Below, piece by piece: positions 44,332-53,331 of a stretch of DNA of 64,000 nucleotides (positions are counted from its first letter, which is position 1; each line of letters begins with the position of its first letter). The stretch is from Lacrimispora amygdalina (GTDB lineage: Bacteria > Bacillota > Clostridia > Lachnospirales > Lachnospiraceae): positions 1 through 64,000 of the forward strand of contig NZ_OAOF01000011.1 in assembly GCF_900205965.1 (NCBI RefSeq). The letters are read 5' to 3'. The position numbers and the translations under genes are program-made. The notes under the pieces were generated by a model that worked only from the letters and a program-made list of their open reading frames with translations, made no database searches and was not told the origin of the DNA.

Positions 44332-45225
44332 TTAATGGAAGTAGTTCTTTATGGTATTGCATAAGTATTCACATGCCTGACTTTGAACCCAGTTTTTTCT
44401 TGTTACCAGAACGTTTAATCTGGTAAGCTTTGGTTCTACACTATAGTATGCTACATGCTCACGGTCGGTGGAACAGGATTCACTGATAAAAGTGACTCCA
44501 ATTCCCATCGCTACCATACTTCTGGTTGTGGAAATGCTGTTGGTTTCACAGACCGTACTGGGAATCCAGCCGGCATCTTCCAGAATCATGTCGGTAAGGT
44601 GCCGCAGAGTGGAACCTTTTTTCGATAGCAGAATATTCTCTTCCCCGAAATTCTTTGCAAATTCCCTGATCCCGATGGGCCTGTCCGGATTGATTTTGCG
44701 GTAGGGGTGATTAATGGGAATGGAGAATAATACTTCTTCCTTCTTAAGAATGCTTACCTGGTCAGAGGAAAAGGGAGAGATTTCATTCATGGCCATGATC
44801 CCGCAGTCGATACTTTCCTCCAGTATCATCTTTGTAAGTGACGGAAGATTTGTTTCTGAAATTTCAATGATAATATCCGGGTATTGGGATTTAAAGGCAG
44901 GGATAATATCGGTCAGCATGTCAAGGCCGAACTGTGATGTTACTCCCACAGTTATGTGACCGCGGTTGTCAATATTCTGTATATTCTGATAGAGAACATT
45001 TTTGATGGACAGGACTTTTTTTGCAGCTTCTATATAAAGTGAGCCTGCCGGAGTGAGGGTTAACCGGCCCTTGCTCCGGTAAAACAATGGGGTTCCCAGC
45101 TCACTTTCCAGCTTTGAGAGGTACTGGCTTAAGGTGGATTGGGAGACAAAAAGTTCTTCGGCGGCTTTTGTCATGTTTTCTTTTTTGGCGATTGTCAGAA
45201 TGTAAGTCAGATAGCGGGTGTCCAT
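44332..45225 (-). CDS. LysR-family regulator
   Basis: A 297-residue LysR regulator. The helix-turn-helix is at about 5-45 (AEELFVSQSTLSQYLSKLESELG) and the effector domain from about 90 onward includes VGVTSQFGLDMLTDI. A good AGGAGG lies upstream of the ATG at 45225. It is convergent with the tctBAC operon and so does not share the usual divergent promoter; it may control the aldarate operon or the gene behind it. The ligand is not clear. Confidence 0.9.
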   Translation of the reverse strand: MDTRYLTYILTIAKKENMTKAAEELFVSQSTLSQYLSKLESELGTPLFYRSKGRLTLTPAGSLYIEAAKKVLSIKNVLYQNIQNIDNRGHITVGVTSQFGLDMLTDIIPAFKSQYPDIIIEISETNLPSLTKMILEESIDCGIMAMNEISPFSSDQVSILKKEEVLFSIPINHPYRKINPDRPIGIREFAKNFGEENILLSKKGSTLRHLTDMILEDAGWIPSTVCETNSISTTRSMVAMGIGVTFISESCSTDREHVAYYSVEPKLTRLNVLVTRKNWVQSQACEYLCNTIKNYFH

Positions 45226-45332
45226 AAAAATGCCTCCTTGTTATGCTGTGTGTATTGTGGGTAGGGAGTGTGGTTATTACTTATTATCATATCATAGTTA
45301 AGGTGATTTTGCATTAATTGGGTTTCTTTTGT

Positions 45333-45406
45333 CACAATATGTCAGCTGGTTATTCTTGCTTTCTATCACTTGGTGTGTTAGTATTGTGATAGTAAAGATA
45401 GAAAGC
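45333..45406. promoter_or_regulatory. Nested inverted repeats before the AlbA-type gene
   Basis: GCTTTCTATC (45358-45367) and GATAGAAAGC (45397-45406) are exact complements. CACAATA/TATTGTG (45333-45339/45382-45388) and CTATCAC/GTGATAG (45363-45369/45386-45392) overlap them. These competing arms stand right before GTG 45425 and may be an operator or an RNA switch. Confidence 0.45.
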
Positions 45407-45424
45407 GATAGAAGGGGTGGAACC

Positions 45425-46714
45425 GTGAAGTTATATGAAAGTGAAACAATTGAGTTAAAAGAGATTTATACAGCCGATTTAAAAAAAGAAATTGTTGCTT
45501 TTGCCAATACAAATGGTGGGACAATCTATATAGGTGTTAATGATAATGGCGAGATCGTTGGTCTTGATGATGCTGACTTTGTAATGCAGCAGATATGTAA
45601 TTCTATGAGAGACAGTATACGTCCTGATGTGTCAATGTTTACAAATATTGAACTGCTACAGGAAAAAACTAAATTTTTTATTAGGCTGACTGTCAGTCAG
45701 GGGACAAAAAAACCTTACTATTTGTCTGACAAAGGGCTTAAACCTACAGGAGTATATGTCAGAAGCGGGACTACATCAGCACCTGCTTCTGAAGATGCAA
45801 TACGCATGATGATAAAAACCACTGACGGTGATTCATTTGAAACAAATCGATCCCTCATTCAGGAACTGACTTTTTGCAGACTGGATGAGGAGTTAAAAAA
45901 GAGAGGGTTAGAATTTACCGAAATTCATATGAAAAATTTAGGAATTCTTTCTTCCGATGGTATTTATACAAATATGGGTTTACTTGTTTCTGATCAATGT
46001 AAACATTCTATTAAATTTGCCATATTTCAAGGTACAGATAAGCTGGTTTTCAGGGATAGAAAAGAATTTACAGGCTCCCTGTTTACTCAGCTTAATGATG
46101 CTTACAGGACCATTGATTTCTACAATGGGACAAAGGCTTCTTTTCATGATTTGCTTCGAACAGATGAAAGAGATTATCCGGAAGATGCTGTTCGCGAAGC
46201 ATTGTTAAATGCAATTGTTCACAGGGATTATTCTTTCAGCGGCAGTACTTTCATTAATCTTTATTCAGACAGATTGGAGATAATATCCTTAGGAAGCCTG
46301 GTACCTGGATTATCATTAGAGGCAGCTATGTTAGGAGCGTCTCAATCCAGAAATGAAAAACTTGCAGCACTTTTTTACAGGATGAAGCTTATTGAAGCAT
46401 ATGGGACAGGAATCAGTAAAATAATCAGCTGTTATAAAGAATTTTCAGTACAGCCTGAGTTTGAAAATGTGGAAGGTGCATTTCGGGTAGTGCTGCCTAA
46501 TATACATGCCAGAGTATTGACGAATGAAAACGAAAAATATTTACCTATAATAAAATTATTTGAGAGACAAAAAGAAATTACCCGCTCCGATGTTGAAGAA
46601 ACCTTGGGGTCTGGGACAACTTATGCAATTAATATGCTTAAGGAAATGCTGGATAAAGATTTGATTTGTAAGGTTGGGAATGGTAAATTAACAAAATATG
46701 TGGCGAAATTTTAA
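45425..46714 (+). CDS. AlbA/Schlafen-type ATPase-like regulator
   Basis: A 429-residue protein with an AlbA_2 (Schlafen-like) N-terminal domain (ETIELKEIYTADLKKEIVAF and GGTIYIGVNDNGEI, about 5-130). A GHKL-like HATPase_c_4 segment follows with EALLNAIVHRDYSFSG (about 260-330), and the C-terminus is winged-helix-like (ITRSDVEETLGSGTTYAINML). Family members are called putative transcriptional regulators or RecG-related proteins; no enzymatic role is certain. GTG 45425 follows AGGGGTGG. It stands alone between a LysR gene and the sucrose operon. Confidence 0.75.
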   Translation: MKLYESETIELKEIYTADLKKEIVAFANTNGGTIYIGVNDNGEIVGLDDADFVMQQICNSMRDSIRPDVSMFTNIELLQEKTKFFIRLTVSQGTKKPYYLSDKGLKPTGVYVRSGTTSAPASEDAIRMMIKTTDGDSFETNRSLIQELTFCRLDEELKKRGLEFTEIHMKNLGILSSDGIYTNMGLLVSDQCKHSIKFAIFQGTDKLVFRDRKEFTGSLFTQLNDAYRTIDFYNGTKASFHDLLRTDERDYPEDAVREALLNAIVHRDYSFSGSTFINLYSDRLEIISLGSLVPGLSLEAAMLGASQSRNEKLAALFYRMKLIEAYGTGISKIISCYKEFSVQPEFENVEGAFRVVLPNIHARVLTNENEKYLPIIKLFERQKEITRSDVEETLGSGTTYAINMLKEMLDKDLICKVGNGKLTKYVAKF

Positions 46715-46740
46715 GTTAGCAGCAGAAAGTTGGAACGTTT

Positions 46741-47727
46741 ATGGCAAGTATTAAAGAAATAGCAGAGATGTCCGGTGTTGCGAAAAGCACAGTATCCAGG
46801 TATTTAAATCAGGGTTCTGTCAGTGAGAAAACAGCCGAACGGATAGAAGCAGTCATTAAAAAAACAGGATATTCCCCCAACCAGTTCGCTCAGAGTTTAA
46901 AGGCGAAAAAAACAAAAATTATCGGAGTGATTATTCCAAGGCTGAACTCCAATGCCATGTCGGAAACACTGCTGGGTATTGATGATGTATTGCAGGATAA
47001 CGGATTTCAGATAATCATTTCCAATACAAACCAGAATAATGCCAGAGAGATTGAAAGTATCTATTCTCTTGCAAAACAGAAGGTTTCCGGTATCATTCTG
47101 GCTGCCACGGTAATCACGGACGAGCATAAAAGAGCTTTTGATGAGATTTCGATTCCCATAGTTGTTATCGGTCAGCAGGTGCCTGGTGTTCCCAGTGTGA
47201 TTCATGATGATTATCAGGCTGGATATTGTCTGGGAAACTATATTTTCCAGAGAGGGCATCGGTTCGTCACTTATCTCGGAGTTCCTGAGACAGATGTGTC
47301 TGTTGGAATAAAAAGGAAACAGGGTGTGATAAAGGCTTCCGGGGAATATGAAAATATAGTTCTTAAAGTTGAGGAAACTTCTTTCTCTTCCCAGGATGCT
47401 GTGATTATGGCAAAGAAAATTCTTACAGAAAAAAATCAGCCTACTGCGATTATTGCCGCAACCGATAACATTGCAGTGGGTGTGTTAAAAGCCTGCTGTC
47501 TTCTGGGTAAAAAGGTACCGGAGCAGCTCTCAATCGTGGGAGTTGGAGGAGATAAGATCACGGATCTGGTATATCCTGGAATTACAACAGTTAAATTCTT
47601 TTTCCGGGAAGCCGGAGGCACTGCGGCAAAAGGTCTCCTTAAGCTATTAGAACATGAAAAAACGGAAGAGGTCATTGTCTCTCCCTATGAATTAATTGAG
47701 CGTTTTAGTGTTGACAAACCACAATAG
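46741..47727 (+). CDS. LacI-family regulator of the sucrose operon
   Basis: A 328-residue LacI/GalR protein with helix-turn-helix IKEIAEMSGVAKSTVSRYLN at residues 3-22 and a sugar-binding domain. It reads toward the GH32 gene and is followed by two palindromic sites GGAACCGGTTCC, the expected targets. The probable promoter of the next gene lies inside the 3' end of this one. The ribosome site before ATG 46741 is weak (GGAACG). Confidence 0.9.
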   Translation: MASIKEIAEMSGVAKSTVSRYLNQGSVSEKTAERIEAVIKKTGYSPNQFAQSLKAKKTKIIGVIIPRLNSNAMSETLLGIDDVLQDNGFQIIISNTNQNNAREIESIYSLAKQKVSGIILAATVITDEHKRAFDEISIPIVVIGQQVPGVPSVIHDDYQAGYCLGNYIFQRGHRFVTYLGVPETDVSVGIKRKQGVIKASGEYENIVLKVEETSFSSQDAVIMAKKILTEKNQPTAIIAATDNIAVGVLKACCLLGKKVPEQLSIVGVGGDKITDLVYPGITTVKFFFREAGGTAAKGLLKLLEHEKTEEVIVSPYELIERFSVDKPQ

Positions 47728-47739
47728 AAGAAGTAAAAT
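47711..47739 (+). promoter_or_regulatory. Sigma-A promoter of the sucrose operon
   Basis: TTGACA and TAAAAT are 17 bases apart at the end of the LacI gene, and operator 1 lies 11 bases downstream. A second -10-like TATAAT is at 47779-47784. Confidence 0.6.
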
Positions 47740-47749
47740 TCAATTATAA

Positions 47750-47761
47750 GGAACCGGTTCC
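47750..47761. promoter_or_regulatory. Sucrose-operon operator 1
   Basis: GGAACCGGTTCC is a perfect 12-base palindrome, shared with the second site about 48 bases away. It probably binds the LacI protein encoded just upstream. Confidence 0.75.
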
Positions 47762-47791
47762 AAGACGAAACTGTTCCTTATAATTTCACCC

Positions 47792-47815
47792 ATTATTGGA
47801 ACCGGTTCCAATAAT
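47792..47815. promoter_or_regulatory. Sucrose-operon operator 2
   Basis: A perfect 24-base palindrome (ATTATTGGAACC and its complement) has the core GGAACCGGTTCC shared with operator 1. It lies 20 bases before the GH32 start. Confidence 0.8.
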
Positions 47816-47834
47816 GCGGAAGTTGAGGTAATCT

Positions 47835-49298
47835 ATGAAAATAAGTTTTACAAAGCCAGATAGCATAACAGAAGAGGAGTATCTGGAACTGGCAAGAAAA
47901 GTTCAGAACAGTCCATGGCGGCAAAGCTATCATATACAACCGGTAACAGGACTTCTGAATGATTCCAATGGTCTGGCCTGGTACAATGGTTACTATCATT
48001 TGTTCTATCAATGGTTTCCCTTCGGACCGGTTCATGGTACAAAGTACTGGTATCATCTCCGTTCAAAAGACCTTATGATCTGGGAGGATTTAGGGATCGG
48101 GCTGGCACCGGACCAGAGTTTTGACAGCCATGGCGTCTATTCAGGCAGCGGTATAGAAAAGGATGGTCTTTTGTATCTGTTTTATACCGGCAATCACAGA
48201 GATGATGACTGGGTAAGGCACAGCAGCCAGTGTCTTGCGGTTATGGATCAGGAAGGCAGAATCCGAAAAGAGACCTCCCCCCTGATACAAGAGCCGCCGG
48301 ATGGAATTACAGAGCATTTCAGAGATCCTAAAGTATGGAAGGGGAAGAATGGTTATCTGATGATAACAGGCGCCCAGACAATCACACAGTCAGGTACGGC
48401 ATTGATTTATCAGAGCATTGATTTAAAAAAGTGGGAGTATCGGGGCGAGCTGACAGTTCCATGGAAGTCCAATGCTTATATGTGGGAATGTCCTGATTAT
48501 TATGAGTCAGATGGATATGGCATTTTAATGTTGTGTCCCCAGGGACTGGAAACAGAGGAGTCTTCGAATTCCAATATTTATGAATCAGGATATCTGATAG
48601 GCAGTCCTATGGATGAGGAGACATTAACCTTTGACGGAAACCGTTATGAGAAACTTGATTATGGTTTTGATTTTTATGCACCTCAGACCTTTTTGGATCC
48701 TTTGGGAAGAAGAATTTTGTTTGGCTGGATGGGACTGCCTGAGATTTCATATCCTACGGACCGGTATGGCTGGGCCCACTGCCTGACAATTCCCAGAGAG
48801 CTGACAATTGCAGAGGGGCGTATCAGGCAAAATCCGGTGAAGGAAATGGAACTGCTTAGAAGTGAACCGGTCTGTGAGACTGTTCTCATGGAGGATGAAA
48901 GCTATCAGGATGTAAGATTTTATGGAAGTCATTATGAGCTGATGGTTCAGATCATAAATCAGACTGCAGGAATTTTTGAGATTCATGTAAGGCAGAATAA
49001 ACAGGAACAGACAACCATCCGGTATTCCGGCAAAGATCAGATGATTTATGTGGACCGAAGTGCATCGGGAGAATTATTTGCGAAAGAATACGGCAGTATC
49101 CGTAAGGCAAGGCTTAAGAGCGGGTTGCGGGAGCTTCGGATATTTTCAGATGAATCTTCATTAGAAATTTTTGTTAATCAGGGAGAGGTTTGCTTTTCAT
49201 TAAGAATCTTCCCCCAGGAATCAGGTGTTGAGACGGTATTTACAGCAAGAGAGGGTTCTGTAAAAGCAGCAATTCAGAAATGGAACTTAAAAGTTTAG
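47835..49298 (+). CDS. scrB: GH32 sucrose-6-phosphate hydrolase
   Basis: A 487-residue cytosolic GH32 enzyme. The nucleophile is Asp43 in LLNDSNGL, the stabiliser Asp164 is in FRDPKVW, and the acid/base Glu218 is in WECPDYY. The first motif is NDSNG rather than the usual NDPNG. Next to a PTS permease it should split sucrose-6-phosphate into glucose-6-phosphate and fructose. Two LacI operators precede it. The beta-sandwich C-terminal domain covers about 340-487. Confidence 0.93.
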   Translation: MKISFTKPDSITEEEYLELARKVQNSPWRQSYHIQPVTGLLNDSNGLAWYNGYYHLFYQWFPFGPVHGTKYWYHLRSKDLMIWEDLGIGLAPDQSFDSHGVYSGSGIEKDGLLYLFYTGNHRDDDWVRHSSQCLAVMDQEGRIRKETSPLIQEPPDGITEHFRDPKVWKGKNGYLMITGAQTITQSGTALIYQSIDLKKWEYRGELTVPWKSNAYMWECPDYYESDGYGILMLCPQGLETEESSNSNIYESGYLIGSPMDEETLTFDGNRYEKLDYGFDFYAPQTFLDPLGRRILFGWMGLPEISYPTDRYGWAHCLTIPRELTIAEGRIRQNPVKEMELLRSEPVCETVLMEDESYQDVRFYGSHYELMVQIINQTAGIFEIHVRQNKQEQTTIRYSGKDQMIYVDRSASGELFAKEYGSIRKARLKSGLRELRIFSDESSLEIFVNQGEVCFSLRIFPQESGVETVFTAREGSVKAAIQKWNLKV

Positions 49299-49317
49299 TT
49301 AAGAATGGAGTGTAATC

Positions 49318-51147
49318 ATGAGCGATAAAAATCTGGCAGAAAAGATTGTGGAAAATATTGGCGGAAAGGAAAATATGCAGAGTCTGACTCACTGCATGAC
49401 CCGGCTGCGTTTCGTTTTAAAGAATGAAGATAAGGCAGACAAAGAAGCTTTGGAGAAGTTAGATATTATGCAGGTGGTACGGGGCGGGGGCCAGTATCAG
49501 ATTGTCATCGGGACCAATGTAAAAGATGTATATGAAGAGGTAGTAAAACTGACAGGAGAAGGAAAGAGCGGAAAAACGGAAGAAGGGGGAAAGGAACAAA
49601 AGCTGTCAGCGAAGATCTTCAATGTAATTTCAGGAAGCTTTACCCCCATTATACCGGCTATATTAGGCTCCGGTATGTTAAAGGCATTGCTTCAGATTCT
49701 TGTTTCAGCAGGGGTAATGCAGTCATCATCTGGAACCTATGCAATTTTAACAGCTGCCTCAAATGCAGTGTTTTATTTTCTCCCCATCATTCTGGGAATA
49801 ACATTTGGCACCCGTATGAAAGTAAATCCTTATATATCCGGTGTCATTGGAGCAGCTCTTCTGGAGCCAAACTATACCAGGCTTTTAACAACAGCCGGGG
49901 GGCAGACGGATTTCATGCATATACCGGTGGTGTTAATGGATTATTCCTCTACTGTTTTCCCGGTAATACTGGCAATCTGTACCTATGTTCTCATTGACAG
50001 GCTGTTAAAAAAGATTATACCAGGCGTATTTCAGGTGTTGTTTGTTCCCATGTTGTCTCTGATGCTGGTCGTTCCCATCACATTAATTGTGTTTGGACCA
50101 TTCGGAATTTATACAGGCACGTTCATTTCAAATATATTAACAATTGCCCTGGGAAAAAATGCGGTACTTACAAACATCGTATTTGGTTTCATTGGAATTC
50201 CTACGGTTATGCTTGGACTTCACTGGGCGCTGATCCCTGTTATTATTAATAACTTATCCACAGCAGGTCAGGATTTTCTTCTTCCAACCGTTCAGGCGAC
50301 GGCTTATGCTGGCGCAGGTGCGGCACTGGGGGTATTTATTAAAACCAAAGATATCAAATTAAAAGAGCTGTCATTTTCTGCATTTGTACCTGCTTTTTTA
50401 ACAGGAATTACAGAGCCTGTAATTTACGGAGTATTCTTTAAATTCAGACGGGTTCTGTTATATGCCATGTCCATGAGCGCTGTTGCAGGCGGTCTTTGCG
50501 GAATTTTCCATATATACGCTTCCCAGATGGCAGGAGGTATTATGGTTATTCCTTCCTATACTCCGGCTGTCAGCTTTGCAATTGCCATGGCTGTGGCATT
50601 TGGGGGAACGTTTCTTCTGACTTATATATTTGGTTACGAATCTGCGGGGAAAGATACGTCAATGACAGCAGGAACTGGTTCGCCGCAGGAAAATGTGACG
50701 GTGAATAAGACAATGACTGTACCAGCAAAAGGAACGGTGGTTAAACTTAGTCAGGTTGCAGATGAAGTATTCTCATCAGGCACATTGGGAAAAGGAATCG
50801 GAGTGATTCCAGCCAGTGATGAAATTCTTGCGCCGGCAGATGGAGAGGTGGTTTCTGTATTCCCTACAAAGCATGCAATCGGGATCAGAACGGAATATGG
50901 AGCAGAGATGATCATTCATATTGGAATTAATACGGTTGAGCTTGATGGGAAATATTTTGATATTTATGTGCAGGAAGGGGACAAAATCACCTCCGGCCAG
51001 GTGATCGGAAATGTGGCATTTGACAAAGTAAAAGAGGCGGGATATGATACGACTGTGATGCTGATTGTGACTAATACAAATCACTTTCAGGAAGTGAAGA
51101 TAATGGAGCCGGGCAGCCTGAAAGACCCGGTAATCCAGGTTGAGTAG
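49318..51147 (+). CDS. PTS sucrose/beta-glucoside permease EIIBCA
   Basis: A 609-residue fused transporter in the order EIIB (about 1-85, phospho-Cys26 in LTHCMTRLRF), EIIC (about 100-440, transmembrane, with FITGITEPVIYGV-like segment), and EIIA (about 475-605, phospho-His534 in IIHIGINTVEL). It imports and phosphorylates its sugar; with the GH32 next door, sucrose is the best substrate. ATG 49318 follows GGAGTG, 19 bases after the GH32 gene. Confidence 0.93.
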   Translation: MSDKNLAEKIVENIGGKENMQSLTHCMTRLRFVLKNEDKADKEALEKLDIMQVVRGGGQYQIVIGTNVKDVYEEVVKLTGEGKSGKTEEGGKEQKLSAKIFNVISGSFTPIIPAILGSGMLKALLQILVSAGVMQSSSGTYAILTAASNAVFYFLPIILGITFGTRMKVNPYISGVIGAALLEPNYTRLLTTAGGQTDFMHIPVVLMDYSSTVFPVILAICTYVLIDRLLKKIIPGVFQVLFVPMLSLMLVVPITLIVFGPFGIYTGTFISNILTIALGKNAVLTNIVFGFIGIPTVMLGLHWALIPVIINNLSTAGQDFLLPTVQATAYAGAGAALGVFIKTKDIKLKELSFSAFVPAFLTGITEPVIYGVFFKFRRVLLYAMSMSAVAGGLCGIFHIYASQMAGGIMVIPSYTPAVSFAIAMAVAFGGTFLLTYIFGYESAGKDTSMTAGTGSPQENVTVNKTMTVPAKGTVVKLSQVADEVFSSGTLGKGIGVIPASDEILAPADGEVVSVFPTKHAIGIRTEYGAEMIIHIGINTVELDGKYFDIYVQEGDKITSGQVIGNVAFDKVKEAGYDTTVMLIVTNTNHFQEVKIMEPGSLKDPVIQVE

Positions 51148-51158
51148 GAGGTTGGTTA

Positions 51159-51998
51159 ATGAAAGTAAGAGAAATCGTTGACAGTATCATCAGAGAGACT
51201 GGGGTGATTCTGGATCAGGGAAGAACCGTGGATCAGATCATCATCGGTGATCCGGATACGGAGGTTACGAAAACAGTCACCACTTTTATGGCCACTGTTG
51301 ATGTGATTTTAGAAGCGGTCAGATTGGGAGCTAATTTTATTATTACCCATGAACCAACATGGTTTAACGGAAGGGATGAAAAAGAATGGCTTTTAAATGA
51401 TCCCGTTTATATGAAAAAGAAACAGCTGATCGAAGAGAACCATCTGGTAATATGGCGGTTCCATGATTATATGCATGCGGTTTCTGATGATATGATTTAT
51501 CAGGGCTTTGAACAGGATATGGGCTGGGGAGAGTATAAAGAAAGAAGTAAAATCAGTCAGGAGGAGAAGAATCCTCTGATGAAAGCCCGGTTGTGCTATC
51601 AGATTCCGGAGATGAAGCTTAAGGATCTGGTGATGAAAGTAAAGGAGTCTCTGGAGGTGAAATGTGCAAGAGTAATTGGTAACCAGGAGGGAATCTGCCA
51701 CCGTGTCGGTGTATTGGTGGGAGGCGGCAGCCTGGGGCTTGGAAACGAGAAAAATACCATGGAGTTCATGCGCAGAGAAAATATAGATACCGTTATATGC
51801 GGAGATATCACCGAATGGACGCTAAGCGCTTATATAAGAGATGCCTCTATGCTCGGGCTTAATAAATCCATGATTATTATCGGTCATGAAAGAAGTGAGG
51901 AGTCCGGAATGAAACATCTGGTGAGCTGGCTGAAACAGCTTCTTCCGGAGCAGACCGTTTCCTTTATTGATGCGAAAGAACCCTTTGATTATTTGTAA
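51159..51998 (+). CDS. NIF3-like dinuclear metal protein
   Basis: A 279-residue member of the NIF3 / DUF34 family, hexameric proteins with a two-metal centre. The segment FIITHEPTWFNGRDE takes the place of the usual THHP, with His64 and Glu65 as ligands; further ligands are near the C-terminus (VIIGHERSEESG). Its molecular role is unknown in any organism I can name. It starts 11 bases after the PTS gene, so it is probably the third gene of the sucrose operon. Confidence 0.88.
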   Translation: MKVREIVDSIIRETGVILDQGRTVDQIIIGDPDTEVTKTVTTFMATVDVILEAVRLGANFIITHEPTWFNGRDEKEWLLNDPVYMKKKQLIEENHLVIWRFHDYMHAVSDDMIYQGFEQDMGWGEYKERSKISQEEKNPLMKARLCYQIPEMKLKDLVMKVKESLEVKCARVIGNQEGICHRVGVLVGGGSLGLGNEKNTMEFMRRENIDTVICGDITEWTLSAYIRDASMLGLNKSMIIIGHERSEESGMKHLVSWLKQLLPEQTVSFIDAKEPFDYL

Positions 51999-52091
51999 TT
52001 TCGTTGTAGTTCCTTTCATTATTCTTGTGTTATAATGTTTATAAGATACGGACAGCGTAGTACTTATAGAAGAATGAAAGGGATGAGGGTT

Positions 52092-52778
52092 ATGAGAATT
52101 TTATTGGTGGAAGATGAACCGGATTTAAATGGACTGCTTGTTAGAAAGCTTAAACTGGACCATTATACGGTAGACTCCTGTCTCAATGGACTTGAAGGAC
52201 TGGAGTATCTTGAGAAGACAGATTATGATGCTATCATACTGGACACTATGATTCCGGGACTGAGCGGACCTGAGCTTTTAAAGAAGATCCGAAGCCAGGG
52301 AAAGAAAACACCGGTGCTGTTAATGACTGCAGGGGGAACCATGGAGAATTTTGTGGGCAGTCCGGTGGCAGGGGCGGATGAATATCTGCAAAAGCCATTT
52401 TCCGCATATGAGCTTTTAACGAAAGTAAGGGGCATGGTAAGGCGGTGCTACGGAAATATCAGCAATATATTTGAGGTTGGTGATTTAACGGTTAACTGCG
52501 ATGCCCGCAGAGTCATAAGAAATAAACAATTTATTCGTCTTTCCTCCAAAGAATTTTCAATCCTGGAATATCTAATCCGCAATACCGGGGTTGTGTTATC
52601 CCGTGATAAAATCAGTCAGCATATATGGAATTATAACTATGAAGGTGAATCCAATATGGTTGATGTATATATTCGGTATTTAAGAAAGAAAATCGATGAA
52701 GGCCAGCCGGTAAAGCTGATTCATACGGTCAGAGGTGTTGGATATGTTTTAAGGGTTGGGGGTAATGGAAGAAGATAA
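52092..52778 (+). CDS. OmpR-family response regulator (orphan)
   Basis: A 228-residue regulator with a receiver domain (about 1-118, Asp51 in AIILDTMIPG, Lys in LQKPFSAYE) and an OmpR/PhoB winged helix (about 130-225, LSSKEFSILEYLIRN and DVYIRYLRKKID). ATG 52092 is chosen because the domain starts there after GATGAGGG. No histidine kinase gene is beside it, so its partner is elsewhere. It ends at a strong bidirectional hairpin. Confidence 0.9.
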   Translation: MRILLVEDEPDLNGLLVRKLKLDHYTVDSCLNGLEGLEYLEKTDYDAIILDTMIPGLSGPELLKKIRSQGKKTPVLLMTAGGTMENFVGSPVAGADEYLQKPFSAYELLTKVRGMVRRCYGNISNIFEVGDLTVNCDARRVIRNKQFIRLSSKEFSILEYLIRNTGVVLSRDKISQHIWNYNYEGESNMVDVYIRYLRKKIDEGQPVKLIHTVRGVGYVLRVGGNGRR

Positions 52779-52824
52779 AGACAGGGCAGAAATCAGTTTT
52801 TTAATCTGATTTCTGCCCTGTCTT
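52777..52824. terminator. Bidirectional terminator
   Basis: AAAGACAGGGCAGAAATCAG (52777-52796) pairs perfectly with CTGATTTCTGCCCTGTCTTT (52805-52824), T-rich on both sides. It serves the response regulator and the convergent TetR remnant, whose stop codon lies in the loop. Confidence 0.88.
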
Positions 52825-53280
52825 TTTCGCGAATTCGGGGTTTTTTAACACGCCATGGCTCATGAAACTGCTAAGAAGCTCAGCCATTCTTTCAATATCA
52901 GGGTGTTCTTCCGTTGTAAAGCAATATGTTATCATTCCAATAATAGCTGACATTGCATACTCTAAACCGTACTCCAATGTGTAATCATCCGTTTCGGTGG
53001 ATTGAAGTATGGGACGTACCAGGTCTTTGTATGTATTTTTCATTTTATCCCGAAAAGCCGGATCGCCGTTTTTTCCCAACAGGACGATAAGATATTGTTT
53101 GTTTTTATTAAACACTTCCACAAGATGTCTGATTGGGAAGTGTATACTTTTTATATGTGCAATTTTTTTGTGCTTTTCAATATCTGGTAAAACTGAAGAT
53201 TCAATTTGCTCCAGCACATCGTACACATCAAATTGTTGGTTGATGAAGAATCTTAATATCATTACAATATGATAATCCAA
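52801..53280 (-). pseudogene. TetR-family regulator lacking its DNA-binding domain
   Basis: The frame gives the C-terminal ligand domain of a TetR regulator (QFDVYDVLEQIESSV, then IRHLVEVFNKNKQYLIVLL and EYAMSAIIGMITYCF), about 159 residues. The first ~45 residues, which would be the helix-turn-helix, are missing. The open frame begins inside a perfect 23-base palindrome and has no ribosome site, only a TTG at 53280 or an ATG at 53262. The simplest reading is a deletion that fused the operator to the second half of the gene, leaving no working repressor. Confidence 0.75.
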
Positions 53281-53295
53281 CAGATTGTTGGATTA
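53273..53295. promoter_or_regulatory. TetR-type operator palindrome
   Basis: TAATCCAACA-GAT-TGTTGGATTA has perfect 10-base arms around three bases. It lies 37 bases before the MFS start and overlaps the cut end of the TetR remnant, as a TetR/efflux operator would. Confidence 0.7.
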
Positions 53296-53331
53296 AGTAA
53301 AGTTAAAAGTTTATTACAAGGAGGCTTTCAT

